A stretch of 64,000 nt of DNA from Lachnospira sp. UBA4346 (GTDB taxonomy: Bacteria; Bacillota; Clostridia; Lachnospirales; Lachnospiraceae), in contig DGTC01000022.1 in NCBI GenBank assembly GCA_002394205.1, forward strand, positions 1 to 64,000, given 5' to 3'. Below are positions 26,047-35,234 of this stretch, in pieces. Each line of letters opens with the position of its first letter. Positions within the stretch are counted from its first letter, which is position 1. The translations under genes were made by a program, and so were the position numbers. The notes beneath the pieces are model-generated. The model saw only the letters and a program-made list of their open reading frames with translations. It was not told the origin of the DNA and ran no database searches.

Positions 26047-27129
26047 ATGCAAAATATACATGGTGGAGATATTTATAAGTATGAACAGATAATAGATTTT
26101 TCAGCAAATATCAATCCACTTGGCACACCGGAGTCTGTAAAGACAGCAATCCGTCAGGCGGCAGAATCGGCAGATGTATATCCGCAAATCTATTCCGACC
26201 GGTTACGAAGTGCATTAGCCAAACATTTACAGGTGCAGCCGGAGCAGATTATCTGTGGAAATGGTGCTGCCGACATCATTTACAGATATGCATATGCACT
26301 TCGTGCGAATAAGGCGTTGCTTACTGCACCCTGTTTTGTAGAGTATGAACAGGCATTGCACGCATCAGGAACGAAACAGATTGATTATTATGCGTTAAAT
26401 CACACAGATTTTCAGATACAGGAAGATTTTCTAGATATGCTCCGTGCAGACTTAGATGTGGTGTTTTTGTGCAATCCGAATAATCCGACAGGAATGTGTA
26501 TCAACGAAGCGGTGCTTACAAGGATTGTTCAGAAATGTTTCGAACTTCAAATTGCGCTTTGTGTGGATGAATGTTTTATTGAATTCTTGGAAGATGGTGC
26601 AGACAGAAGTTTATTGTCAAAGATTTCACAATACCCAAATCTATTGATTATTCGTGCATTTACAAAAAGTTATGCGATGGCAGGCGTGCGATTAGGGTAT
26701 GGCATGACAGCGAATCAGGAATTGATTGAGAAAATGTATATATGTGGGGCATCCTGGAATGTATCAGTATTGGCACAGGCGGCAGGAATCGCTGCATTGC
26801 AGGAAAAGGGGTATCTTGCGCAAACAAGAGCGTTTCTTGCAAATGAGAAACAATATTTATATACGCATTTTGACAGATTAGGAATTCATTACTGGAAAGG
26901 TGCAGCAAATTATATCTTTTTTCAGGCAGAAACGAATCTGGGAGAACGGCTGTTACAGAAGCACATTTTGCTTCGAGATTGTAGGAATTATCACAATTTG
27001 CCGGATACTGCATCGAATGAACCACTGCGGTATTATCGGATTGCAGTGCGAACGAGAGCAGAGAATGTCTGTCTGATACAGGCGTTGCAGGAGATTTATT
27101 CGGCATCAGGTAAGGAAAGATGGGAATGA
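26047..27129 (+). CDS. cobD: L-threonine-O-3-phosphate decarboxylase (CobD type)
   Basis: 360 residues of the fold-type I aminotransferase family. It produces aminopropanol phosphate for CbiB. The start is the ATG after aaggag; 24 more in-frame codons upstream are not family-like. FSANINPLGTPESVK near 15-30, NPNNPTGM, CVDECFIEF and the PLP-binding Lys207 in AFTKSYAMAGVRLGYG are present. The N-terminal HGGD/NINPLG style and B12 neighbours favour CobD over HisC. It opens the second B12 block. Confidence 0.9.
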   Translation: MQNIHGGDIYKYEQIIDFSANINPLGTPESVKTAIRQAAESADVYPQIYSDRLRSALAKHLQVQPEQIICGNGAADIIYRYAYALRANKALLTAPCFVEYEQALHASGTKQIDYYALNHTDFQIQEDFLDMLRADLDVVFLCNPNNPTGMCINEAVLTRIVQKCFELQIALCVDECFIEFLEDGADRSLLSKISQYPNLLIIRAFTKSYAMAGVRLGYGMTANQELIEKMYICGASWNVSVLAQAAGIAALQEKGYLAQTRAFLANEKQYLYTHFDRLGIHYWKGAANYIFFQAETNLGERLLQKHILLRDCRNYHNLPDTASNEPLRYYRIAVRTRAENVCLIQALQEIYSASGKERWE

Positions 27130-27221
27130 AATTTGTGTAAATTGACACCGCATCAATATATATGCAAATTTTGACATAGGAATTCATATAACGAAAAGAT
27201 ACACAGAAAGACGGATATAAG

Positions 27222-28910
27222 ATGGCAAAATCAATTATGATACAAGGAACAATGTCAAATGCAGGAAAGAGCCTGTTTGCAGCAGGATTGTGCAGAGTAT
27301 TGGCACAGGACGGGTATAAAGTAGCACCGTTTAAATCCCAAAATATGGCATTGAATTCCTATATAACAGCAGATGGATATGAGATGGGACGTGCGCAGGT
27401 TATGCAGGCAGAGGCGGCAGGAATTGCGCCGGATGTAAATATGAATCCGATTCTGTTAAAACCGACCAATGATACCGGCTCGCAGGTTATTTTGCAGGGT
27501 GTTGTTCAGGGAAATATGCGGGCAATGGATTATTACAAGCATAAGAAGGACTATATTCCGGCGATTTTAGAATCCTATCACAGACTAGAAGAACAATATG
27601 ACATCATTGTGATTGAAGGTGCAGGAAGTCCGGCAGAGATTAATCTAAAAGAAAATGATATTGTCAATATGGGAATGGCAAAGATGGCAAATGCACCGGT
27701 TCTGTTGGTTGGAGATATTGACCGGGGAGGTGTATTTGCACAGCTAGTTGGTACAATGATACTCTTAGAACCAGAAGAACAAGCATATGTAAAGGGAATG
27801 ATTATCAATAAGTTTCGTGGGGATGTTAAGATACTAGAACCGGGGCTTGATATGTTAGAGGAGAAATGTCACAAGACGGTGTTAGGTGTCGTTCCGTATC
27901 TGTATGTGGATATTGATGATGAAGATAGCTTAACAGAACGATTTGACCGGAAAGAAGCAGGTGGACTTGTCGATATTGCAGTGATTCGATTTCCACGTAT
28001 CTCGAATTTTACGGATGTCAATGTATTTTCTTATTATGAAGGGGTTACAGTGCGTTATGTAAGTAATCCGTCAGAACTTGGCAATCCGGATATGATTATT
28101 CTGCCGGGGTCTAAAAATACGATAGAGGATTTGTTATGGATGCGTCAGAATGGTTTGGAAGCCAGAATTAAACAGCTTGCAGAAAAAGAGACCATCGTAT
28201 TTGGAATCTGCGGTGGATATCAGATGTTGGGAAAACGTATCATGGATGATACGGGGGTAGAACATCTAGGAAGCGTGACAGGAATGGAACTGCTTCCAAT
28301 AGAAACGATATTTATGCAGGAAAAGACAAGAACAAGAGTCAATGGAACATTTGCGCAGGTTGACGGTGCATTGTCGGCATTATCCGGCATGACGGTTGAA
28401 GGGTATGAGATTCATATGGGAACTTCAAAGGGAGTATCAGAGGATTCTGCAGAAACAAAAGAGTTTGTTCGTTTGTATCTAAATAATGCAAATGATATAT
28501 GTAAAAACACACACATGGTACAATGCACCAAAGATTCCAAAGAAATAGCCATCAAAAATCCAGAAATTTCTCAGTGTCACGAAAATGAGCAAAAAATAAC
28601 AAACGACACAGATAATGGTAATTTACAGAAATGTGTCACGAAATCAGATGGTGCACAGTCTGGGAATGTGTATGGAAGTTATTTACATGGAATCTTTGAT
28701 GCACCGGAAGTTGCAAAGACGGTGATTACGGCAATTTTGCAAAAAAAAGGAATCAATGCAGAGCAGATTGGTACGATTGATGTGCAATCATATAAAGAGC
28801 AGCAGTATGACAAGCTCGCAGATGCGATTCGTGCTTCAGTAGATATGAAGCAGATTTATGAGATTATTGAACAGGGGATAACTACTCAGAACAGGTCGGA
28901 GCATTTATGA
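27222..28910 (+). CDS. cbiP: Cobyric acid synthase
   Basis: 562 residues; amidates the b, d, e and g carboxylates of adenosylcobyrinate diamide. The N-terminal ATPase domain has QGTMSNAGKSLF (7-18). The glutamine amidotransferase domain has Cys330 (FGICGGYQMLG) and His489 (GSYLHGIFD). It is some 60 residues longer than usual because of a polar, Asn/Lys/Thr-rich insert at about 425-478, between the GYEIHMG block and the GSYLHG block. The insert has different base composition and looks disordered. The ribosome-binding site is weak. Confidence 0.94.
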   Translation: MAKSIMIQGTMSNAGKSLFAAGLCRVLAQDGYKVAPFKSQNMALNSYITADGYEMGRAQVMQAEAAGIAPDVNMNPILLKPTNDTGSQVILQGVVQGNMRAMDYYKHKKDYIPAILESYHRLEEQYDIIVIEGAGSPAEINLKENDIVNMGMAKMANAPVLLVGDIDRGGVFAQLVGTMILLEPEEQAYVKGMIINKFRGDVKILEPGLDMLEEKCHKTVLGVVPYLYVDIDDEDSLTERFDRKEAGGLVDIAVIRFPRISNFTDVNVFSYYEGVTVRYVSNPSELGNPDMIILPGSKNTIEDLLWMRQNGLEARIKQLAEKETIVFGICGGYQMLGKRIMDDTGVEHLGSVTGMELLPIETIFMQEKTRTRVNGTFAQVDGALSALSGMTVEGYEIHMGTSKGVSEDSAETKEFVRLYLNNANDICKNTHMVQCTKDSKEIAIKNPEISQCHENEQKITNDTDNGNLQKCVTKSDGAQSGNVYGSYLHGIFDAPEVAKTVITAILQKKGINAEQIGTIDVQSYKEQQYDKLADAIRASVDMKQIYEIIEQGITTQNRSEHL

Positions 28911-28946
28911 AGATGCTGAATAGATACGAAAAGGGAATGAAAGGTC

Positions 28947-29612
28947 ATGAGTAAGAAGTTTGGAGAGATTGAGTTAGAGGAAGTACTTCCAAGTGAAATA
29001 GAGAGAAGAAGTTTTGAAATAATTACGCAGGAATTGGGAAATCGGACATTTCCAGCAGATATTGAGCCGATTGTAAAGCGTGTCATTCATACGGCAGCAG
29101 ATTTTGACTATGCAGATAATCTGTGTTTTTCAGAAAATGTTGTGCCGATTATCAAAGATGCATTAAAGCATGGTGCATGTATTGTGACAGATACGCAGAT
29201 GGCAAAAGCTGGCATTAACAAAAAAACGCTTGCGAAATATGGTGGAGAAGTGTATTGCTTTATGAGTGATGAAGATGTGGCAGAACAGGCAAAAAAAGAG
29301 CAGATTACACGTGCAGCGGTGAGTATGCGAAAGGCAGCTGCGCTTGATAAAGATATTATTTTTGCCATTGGAAATGCACCGACTGCACTTGTAGCACTCT
29401 ATGAATTGATTGAGAGCGGACAGATTCACCCCAAAGCGATTATTGGCGTTCCGGTTGGTTTTGTCAATGTGGTTGCGGCAAAAGAGTTGATTATGAAAGC
29501 AGATGTTCCATATATTGTGGCAAGAGGTCGTAAGGGCGGAAGCAATGTTGCGGCTGCAATCTGTAATGCAGTATTATATAACATAAACACAAGGAGCGGG
29601 TATGGCAAATAA
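28947..29612 (+). CDS. cbiC: Cobalt-precorrin-8 methylmutase
   Basis: 221 residues. CbiC moves a methyl group from C11 to C12, giving cobyrinate. The catalytic His48 lies in RVIHTAADFDYADNLCFS; GNAPTALVALYEL and GVPVGFVNVVAAKE complete the family signature. The ATG follows gaaaggtc. The 3' end overlaps cobA-hemD by 11 bases. Confidence 0.95.
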   Translation: MSKKFGEIELEEVLPSEIERRSFEIITQELGNRTFPADIEPIVKRVIHTAADFDYADNLCFSENVVPIIKDALKHGACIVTDTQMAKAGINKKTLAKYGGEVYCFMSDEDVAEQAKKEQITRAAVSMRKAAALDKDIIFAIGNAPTALVALYELIESGQIHPKAIIGVPVGFVNVVAAKELIMKADVPYIVARGRKGGSNVAAAICNAVLYNINTRSGYGK

Positions 29613-31143
29613 GGGAAAAGTATGGCTGGTAGGAGCCGGCACAGGAGATATTGGATTGTTGACACGCAAGGCGATGGACTGTATTAAGCAGGCAGAGGTT
29701 ATTGTATATGATGCACTGTTAAGTCTGGAATTGTTGGCACTGTTACCGACAGATGCAGAGCTGATTGATGCAGGAAAGCGTGCGAGTAATCACACGATTC
29801 CACAGGAAGAGATGAATCAGTTATTATTAGACAAGGCATTAGAAGGCAAACGCGTGGTTCGTCTCAAGGGTGGAGATCCATTTGTATTTGGAAGAGGCGG
29901 CGAAGAGTTAGAATTGCTTGTTCGTCATCAGATTCCATTTGAGGTTGTTCCGGGCATTACATCATCCATTGCAGTAGCAGCATATAATGGAATTCCCGTA
30001 ACACACAGGGATTATACATCTTCGTTTCATGTGATTACAGGTCATCAAAAGAAAAATGGTAAAGATATTGACTATGCATCGCTTGTGAAATTGGATGCAA
30101 CACTTATTTTTTTAATGGGGGTATCGGCATTAGAGACGATTTGCAACCGGTTGATTAAAGCTGGAATGAATCCAGATACACCTGCGGCAATCTTAGAAAA
30201 AGGTACAACGTGCAGGCAGAGAAGAGTGGTAGCGACAGTATCTACCTTAAAGAAAGAAGCGGATGCGGCTGGGATTACAAGTCCTGCGGTCATTGTAGTG
30301 GGGAAGGTCTGTGTATTAGAACAGGATTTTGCATGGTTTGAGAAATTGCCATTATTTGGAAAGCAGATTCTTGTAACCAGACCGAAGGCATCTGCATCGA
30401 AGGTAGCGAAGCGATTGCGTCAGTTAGGCGCACAGGTTATTGAACTTCCAATGATAGAAACGGTCGGCGTAACCGCACTTACGGATGTAAAAAAACGTGC
30501 AGAATATACAGAAGCATTTTCAAGTGCAGTAGATGAGATGCTTCATACGCCAGAAAAGGTATGTGTTGCATTTACAAGTCCAAGAGGAGTGGAACATTTC
30601 TTTGAACAGTTAAAAGAGATGCACATGGATATGCGGACATTGTTTGCAAAAAAGGAGTTGTCATTTGCAGTATTAGGAAGTGGCACAGCGAAAGCCTTAG
30701 AGCAGTACAATGTATTTGCAGATTATATGCCGCGTACGTATTCGGTTGGCGCATTGGGAAGATTACTGGCAAAGGAATTAAAGGATACCAGCGTGTATAT
30801 GTTCCGTGCGCAGAATGGTTCTAAGGAAATTGATGAAATCTTAGAACAGGCACAGCTTCCATATCGTGACATTGTTACATATTTCACAAAAAATCCAAAA
30901 ACATCACCGGTTACAGATAAGATTGCACAGGCATTTGCTTGTGGAGAAATCGACGAGGTTATGTTTACAAGTGCATCAACGGTAGAAGGATTTGTGAAAA
31001 ACTTCCCGGAACTTGATTATTCTACGGTGCATGCAGTGTGCATCGGCGAACAGACCGCCAATGCAGCAGGCAGCTATGGAATACAGTGCCGTATAGCAAA
31101 GGAAGCTACGATTGAGGCGATGGTTGCGGTGTTGCAGGACTAA
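29602..31143 (+). CDS. cobA-hemD: Fused uroporphyrinogen-III methyltransferase / synthase
   Basis: 513 residues. Residues ~5-245 are the CobA (SUMT) methylase that makes precorrin-2, with VWLVGAGTGDIGLLTRKA, LKGGDPFVFGRGGEE and PGITSSIAVAAYNGIPVTHR. Residues ~255-513 are HemD, uroporphyrinogen-III synthase, beginning ILVTRPKASASKVAKRLRQ and ending with the FTSASTVEGFV block. Such fusions are common in Clostridia. The start lies inside the end of cbiC after ggagc. No precorrin-2 dehydrogenase or cobaltochelatase is seen beside it. Confidence 0.94.
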   Translation: MANKGKVWLVGAGTGDIGLLTRKAMDCIKQAEVIVYDALLSLELLALLPTDAELIDAGKRASNHTIPQEEMNQLLLDKALEGKRVVRLKGGDPFVFGRGGEELELLVRHQIPFEVVPGITSSIAVAAYNGIPVTHRDYTSSFHVITGHQKKNGKDIDYASLVKLDATLIFLMGVSALETICNRLIKAGMNPDTPAAILEKGTTCRQRRVVATVSTLKKEADAAGITSPAVIVVGKVCVLEQDFAWFEKLPLFGKQILVTRPKASASKVAKRLRQLGAQVIELPMIETVGVTALTDVKKRAEYTEAFSSAVDEMLHTPEKVCVAFTSPRGVEHFFEQLKEMHMDMRTLFAKKELSFAVLGSGTAKALEQYNVFADYMPRTYSVGALGRLLAKELKDTSVYMFRAQNGSKEIDEILEQAQLPYRDIVTYFTKNPKTSPVTDKIAQAFACGEIDEVMFTSASTVEGFVKNFPELDYSTVHAVCIGEQTANAAGSYGIQCRIAKEATIEAMVAVLQD

Positions 31144-31192
31144 AATATGAGCTTTGAGAATACGGCTGTGAAAAAAACTTCATACAAATTTT

Positions 31193-31221
31193 AAATTGTC
31201 CCTTTATTAAAGGGACAATTT
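31193..31221. promoter_or_regulatory. 29-base palindrome, probable operator of the corrinoid ABC importer
   Basis: Two perfect 14-base arms (aaattgtccctta-like, 31193-31206 and 31208-31221) surround one base. It overlaps the -35 region of the promoter at 31223-31231. No T-run follows, so it fits a repressor-binding site better than a terminator, though it could also serve as a weak terminator of cobA-hemD. Confidence 0.6.
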
Positions 31222-31222
31222 G

Positions 31223-31231
31223 TGTTATAGT
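31223..31231 (+). promoter_or_regulatory. Extended -10 promoter of the ABC importer operon
   Basis: TG-T-TATAGT forms an extended -10 at 31223-31231, 40 bases before the lipoprotein ATG and immediately after the palindrome. Confidence 0.55.
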
Positions 31232-31270
31232 GGGAAAGCATGATACAAACAGGAAAGGATAAAAGGGAAA

Positions 31271-32494
31271 ATGAAAAAGAAACATTTGATGAAACAGTTA
31301 GGCGTAGTGAAGCGTTTGCGCGCATTTGGACTTGCATGTGCATTGTTATTAACAGGCGCTGCAAGTGTGTCATTGACAGCATGCGGTTCGGCAAATCAGA
31401 AAACAGAGACAGCGGCCTCTGCATATGATGGAAAGTTAGAACTGGATCACAGCATGCAGCTGCGTTATGCGAAGTTATTCTCTGTAGATTACTATAAGGG
31501 CGGTTATAAGATGCTTACCGTTACAAACAGAGAGGAAGATACAGCCATTACAGGGAAAGAGACAAAGATTCTTATGGTCCCACAGGGAATGTCAACACCG
31601 GCAGAGGTAAGTGCAGACACTATCGTATTACAGGCACCGGCAGTGAATATGTTGGTATCGTCTACACCAGTAACTTCTCTGATGAATGCGAGTGGATGTC
31701 TAGACAGCATTACACAGGTAACATATGATAAGGATTCTTGGTATATCGATGAGGTAAAGGATGCATTTGATGCGAAGAAATTAAGTTATATCGGAACGTA
31801 TAAAGAGCCGGATTATGAAGCAATCGTTGCACAGGCACCTACGGTAGCAGTATTTTCAACAATGCTTACAAGTGTTCCGGAAGTAGCAGATAAGTTAAAA
31901 GAATTAAAAGTTCCGGTAATTTTAGATCAGTCTACGTATGAAGATGATCCATTAGGCAGAGTGGAATGGGCAAAGTTTTATGCAGCAATGTGTGACAAAG
32001 AAGATGCTGCAACACAGATGTTTGAAGCACAGGCAGCATATGTTGATGAGATTTCAAAGGTGCAGGCAACAGGAAAGAAAGTCGCAGTATTCTACATTAC
32101 ATCAAAGGGGAAAATCTATGTAAGAAATGCAGGAGATTATCTTGCAAAGATGGTCGAACTTGCAGGTGGTGAATATGTATTATCTGATTTAAATAAGGAT
32201 AAGACAGGAACACAGACGATGGAATCAGAAGCATTCTACACGGGGGTAAAGGATGCAGATTATATCATCTATGTATGGAGTCTTGGTGGTAAGCCGGCAA
32301 CGATGCGTGATTTTACAGCAATCAATCCAATTCTTTCTGATATTAAAGCTGTGAAAGAAGGAAACGTATGGTGCACAACACCGGATTTCTTCCAGATTGC
32401 AGATACAATCGGCAGTATGGTAAATGATATTCATTTGATGTTGACAGCAGATGCGAATACAACGGAGTTGACTTACTTAAAGAAATTACAGTAA
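31271..32494 (+). CDS. ABC importer substrate-binding lipoprotein (BtuF/FhuD-like)
   Basis: 407 residues with a basic N-terminus, hydrophobic stretch and lipobox LTAC (Cys38), so it is anchored outside the membrane. The two-lobed periplasmic-binding fold of cobalamin/iron-complex binders is suggested by PTVAVFSTML, ELKVPVILD and DADYIIYVWSLGGKP. Its place between cobA-hemD and the cbiG region suggests a corrinoid or cobalt complex as cargo, but a haem or siderophore binder would look alike. It has its own promoter and a terminator-like hairpin separates it from the permease gene. Confidence 0.85.
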   Translation: MKKKHLMKQLGVVKRLRAFGLACALLLTGAASVSLTACGSANQKTETAASAYDGKLELDHSMQLRYAKLFSVDYYKGGYKMLTVTNREEDTAITGKETKILMVPQGMSTPAEVSADTIVLQAPAVNMLVSSTPVTSLMNASGCLDSITQVTYDKDSWYIDEVKDAFDAKKLSYIGTYKEPDYEAIVAQAPTVAVFSTMLTSVPEVADKLKELKVPVILDQSTYEDDPLGRVEWAKFYAAMCDKEDAATQMFEAQAAYVDEISKVQATGKKVAVFYITSKGKIYVRNAGDYLAKMVELAGGEYVLSDLNKDKTGTQTMESEAFYTGVKDADYIIYVWSLGGKPATMRDFTAINPILSDIKAVKEGNVWCTTPDFFQIADTIGSMVNDIHLMLTADANTTELTYLKKLQ

Positions 32495-32523
32495 AATAAA
32501 AGGAGTTTATACTCGAAAATATG

Positions 32524-32576
32524 TGCGCAGGAGTGAAACAGGAATAGGGGAAACGTTCACTTCTGCGCATTTTTAG
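32524..32576 (+). terminator. Attenuating hairpin inside the ABC operon
   Basis: A 14-bp stem (tgcgcaggagtgaa with ttcacttctgcgca, one mismatch) followed by ttttt lies between the binding-protein and permease genes. Such a hairpin normally keeps binding-protein mRNA in excess over the membrane components. Confidence 0.8.
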
Positions 32577-32593
32577 AAAGGATATAGATACCA

Positions 32594-33607
32594 ATGAAGC
32601 GTAGAATTCGAATAGAAATTGTCTACATAATATTGATTGTATTAAGTATTTGTGCAGTTGTACTGAATATCAATACAGGAAATATTCATATTTCACCGCT
32701 TCGCATCTTTCGGATTATATTTTTGAAGCAGGGAGCTGGAAGTGCGGAATTTAATATTATATGGAAGATTCGTCTGCCGCGGTTGTTGACCGCTTCGATT
32801 TTAGGAGGGGCGCTTGCATTATCAGGGTATCTGTTACAGACATTTTTTAGAAATCCGATAGCAGGACCGTTTGTATTAGGAATCTCTTCCGGAGCGAAGA
32901 TGTTTCTTGCGGTAACGATGGTTTTTTTATTAAATTATATTCCATCTATGCCAGTCTGGGCACAGGTATTTACGGCGTTTGTCGGCTCGTTGATGGCGAT
33001 GTTGTATGTGTTAGTCTTTGCAAACCGGGTGCATAGTATGGCAATGCTGTTAGTTATTGGCATTATGATTAGTTACATCTGTTCAGCGGTTACAGATGTG
33101 TGTATTACATTTGCAAATGATTCGCAGATTGCCAATCTGACGCATTGGGCGATGGGAAGTTTTTCGGGAAGTTCGTGGACAACCGTGCAGATTGCAGCAG
33201 CAGTTGTGCTGCCGACAGCATTGATTACATATCTGTGTTCAAAGCCAATCGGTGCATATCAGCTGGGAGAAGGATATGCAAAGAGTATGGGAATTAATAT
33301 CAAAGTGTTTCGTGTCATTATTATTGTGTTGTCGAGTCTGCTTTCTGCCTGTGTAACGGCACTTGCAGGACCGATTTCTTTCGTTGGAATTGCAGTGCCG
33401 CATATTACAAGACTGCTTTTGCGTACATCAAAGCCACTGATATCAATCCCGGCAATATTTTTAACGGGGATGGTATTTAGTATGTTTTGTGATTTGATTG
33501 CAAGAACCATTTTTTCACCGTCAGAACTTGCTATTGGAACGGTTACAGCGGTCTTTGGTGCGCCGATTGTCATTTGGCTGATGGTAAGCAGACAGAAAAA
33601 GCATTAA
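32594..33607 (+). CDS. FecCD/BtuC family ABC permease
   Basis: 337 residues with nine or ten membrane segments, normal for the family. Landmarks: RLPRLLTASILGGALALSGY near 55-75, NPIAGPFVLGISSGA near 90, and the C-terminal LAGPISFVGIAVPHITRLLL near 265. Transports cobalamin, haem or ferric siderophores in known members. Start follows agaaagg. It is preceded by the binding lipoprotein and followed within 20 bases by the ATPase. Confidence 0.92.
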   Translation: MKRRIRIEIVYIILIVLSICAVVLNINTGNIHISPLRIFRIIFLKQGAGSAEFNIIWKIRLPRLLTASILGGALALSGYLLQTFFRNPIAGPFVLGISSGAKMFLAVTMVFLLNYIPSMPVWAQVFTAFVGSLMAMLYVLVFANRVHSMAMLLVIGIMISYICSAVTDVCITFANDSQIANLTHWAMGSFSGSSWTTVQIAAAVVLPTALITYLCSKPIGAYQLGEGYAKSMGINIKVFRVIIIVLSSLLSACVTALAGPISFVGIAVPHITRLLLRTSKPLISIPAIFLTGMVFSMFCDLIARTIFSPSELAIGTVTAVFGAPIVIWLMVSRQKKH

Positions 33608-33625
33608 AAGATGGGAGGAAATGTG

Positions 33626-34798
33626 TTGAAACCATTTATATATACAAAGGATTTATCGGTTGGATACCATGGCAAATCCCTCATATCCGATATAAATATA
33701 GGAATTCATAAGGGGAAGATTCTGACACTAATTGGTCCAAATGGCTCTGGAAAATCTACAATTTTAAAGAATTTGATTCGGGAACTGCGCCCATTATCAG
33801 GGGCAGTTGTGCTTGATGGTAAAGATGTGTATTCCTATTCTGGAACGAATTTTGCAAAAGAAGTAGCGGTTGTTTTGACGGAGCGCATCCAAACAGAGAT
33901 GATGACCTGTTTTGATGTGGTTGCAATGGGACGATATCCGTATACGAATTATTTCGGGAAATTAACAAAGGAAGATAAAGAAATAGTCTTGCAATCTCTT
34001 GAAATGGTACATGCAATGGATATTGCAGAGCAGGATTTTAATGATTTGAGTGACGGGCAGAAGCAACGAGTGATGTTAGCACGGGCAATCTGTCAGCAGC
34101 CACAGGTGATTGTTTTAGATGAGCCGACTTCATTTTTGGATATCAGACATAAGATTGAATTATTAGATATTTTGCGAAAGATGGCAGTGCGACAGCAGGT
34201 AACAGTTATTATGTCACTGCATGAAATTGATCTTGCGTATAAAATATCGGATTATATTTTAACGGTCAATGGAAAACATCAGCTGCAATTTGGAACGCCA
34301 CAACAGATATATACCCAGACAAATATACGGGATTTGTATGAATTGTCACAGGGAACCTATGATGTAACATCAGGAAGTGTAGAACTTGCAAAGGTGGAAG
34401 GAACACCGCAGATATTTGTATTGGGCGGTTGCGGCTATGGCGTTGCAGTATATCGAATGTTGCAGCGGATGCAGCTTCCATTTGCAACAGGGATTCTTTA
34501 TGAAAATGATATAGACTATCCGGTTGCACTGGCATTAGCAGCACAAATGATTACGGCATCGCCGTTTGAGCCGATTGATGAGATGGTCTGTCAGCAGGCA
34601 GTCATGCAGCTTACACAGGCACAGATTGTCATCGATTCGGGATGTCCGATAGGAACATTTAATGCTGCACAGAAGCAGTTACGGCAATTGGCAACCGAAG
34701 CAGGAAAGGTTATAATAGACTGTAAGAAACAATCATTAGAGGAAGTTGAATACGTGATTCAAAATTCTTATAAGATGTTTATGCAAAGAAAAAGGTGA
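33626..34798 (+). CDS. ABC ATPase (BtuD/FhuC type) with extra C-terminal domain
   Basis: About 390 residues, roughly 130 more than usual. I favour the TTG seven bases after gggagg; the upstream in-frame ATG begins within that site. Residues 1-245 are a typical ATPase: Walker A GPNGSGKST (37-45), signature LSDGQKQRVMLARA, Walker B VIVLDEPTSFLD. Residues ~255-390 form a separate alpha/beta domain that starts IFVLGGCGYGVAVYRML and contains IDSGCPIGTFNAAQKQL and a final VIIDCKK. The latter part looks like a nucleotide- or corrinoid-related Rossmann-like fold, but I do not recognise the family. Confidence 0.85.
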   Translation: MKPFIYTKDLSVGYHGKSLISDINIGIHKGKILTLIGPNGSGKSTILKNLIRELRPLSGAVVLDGKDVYSYSGTNFAKEVAVVLTERIQTEMMTCFDVVAMGRYPYTNYFGKLTKEDKEIVLQSLEMVHAMDIAEQDFNDLSDGQKQRVMLARAICQQPQVIVLDEPTSFLDIRHKIELLDILRKMAVRQQVTVIMSLHEIDLAYKISDYILTVNGKHQLQFGTPQQIYTQTNIRDLYELSQGTYDVTSGSVELAKVEGTPQIFVLGGCGYGVAVYRMLQRMQLPFATGILYENDIDYPVALALAAQMITASPFEPIDEMVCQQAVMQLTQAQIVIDSGCPIGTFNAAQKQLRQLATEAGKVIIDCKKQSLEEVEYVIQNSYKMFMQRKR

Positions 34799-34810
34799 GG
34801 AGAAAAATTT

Positions 34811-35233
34811 ATGGGATGTTTTATTGTACCGGCGACAGAAGCAGTAGTAACAACAGTAGCAACAAAGGTAATGGAGCGTAAGCACAAGACGGATTGTGCG
34901 GCAGAGCATCAGGAATGTTCATCGAATGAGGCAACACAGGCAACGCGACTTCCCTTTGTACAGAAATTAAAATGGCTGAATCATTTATTGTGGGGAGGTT
35001 CTGTACTGTTATGTTTTGAACATGTATGGCATGGAGAAGTCGTACCATTTTTTCCATTTCTGACAGCGGCTGCAAGTCCTGAGGAGACAGCACAGATGCT
35101 TCATGAAATGAGTACTGTCGGTGTGACGATGGCAGTGGCGGTTACTGGTGTCTGGGCGGTGATGGTGCTTGTGTCAAATGCAATGGAACAGGCAGCAATC
35201 AAAGAAGAACGATTCGTAAAACAGGAGAAGTAA
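34811..35233 (+). CDS. Small membrane protein of the corrinoid importer operon
   Basis: 140 residues. It begins MGCFIVPATEAVVTTVATKV, has a Cys/His/Glu-containing hydrophilic segment at 25-45, and membrane segments at about 58-75 and 108-128. A conserved-looking LWGGSVLLCFEHVWHGEVVP stretch has two His and a Glu near the membrane and could bind metal. The ATG follows gaggagaaa, 12 bases after the ATPase gene, and the next gene starts one base after its stop. I do not know the family; relatives seem to occur in clostridial metal/corrinoid operons, from memory only. Confidence 0.7.
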   Translation: MGCFIVPATEAVVTTVATKVMERKHKTDCAAEHQECSSNEATQATRLPFVQKLKWLNHLLWGGSVLLCFEHVWHGEVVPFFPFLTAAASPEETAQMLHEMSTVGVTMAVAVTGVWAVMVLVSNAMEQAAIKEERFVKQEK

Positions 35234-35234
35234 G

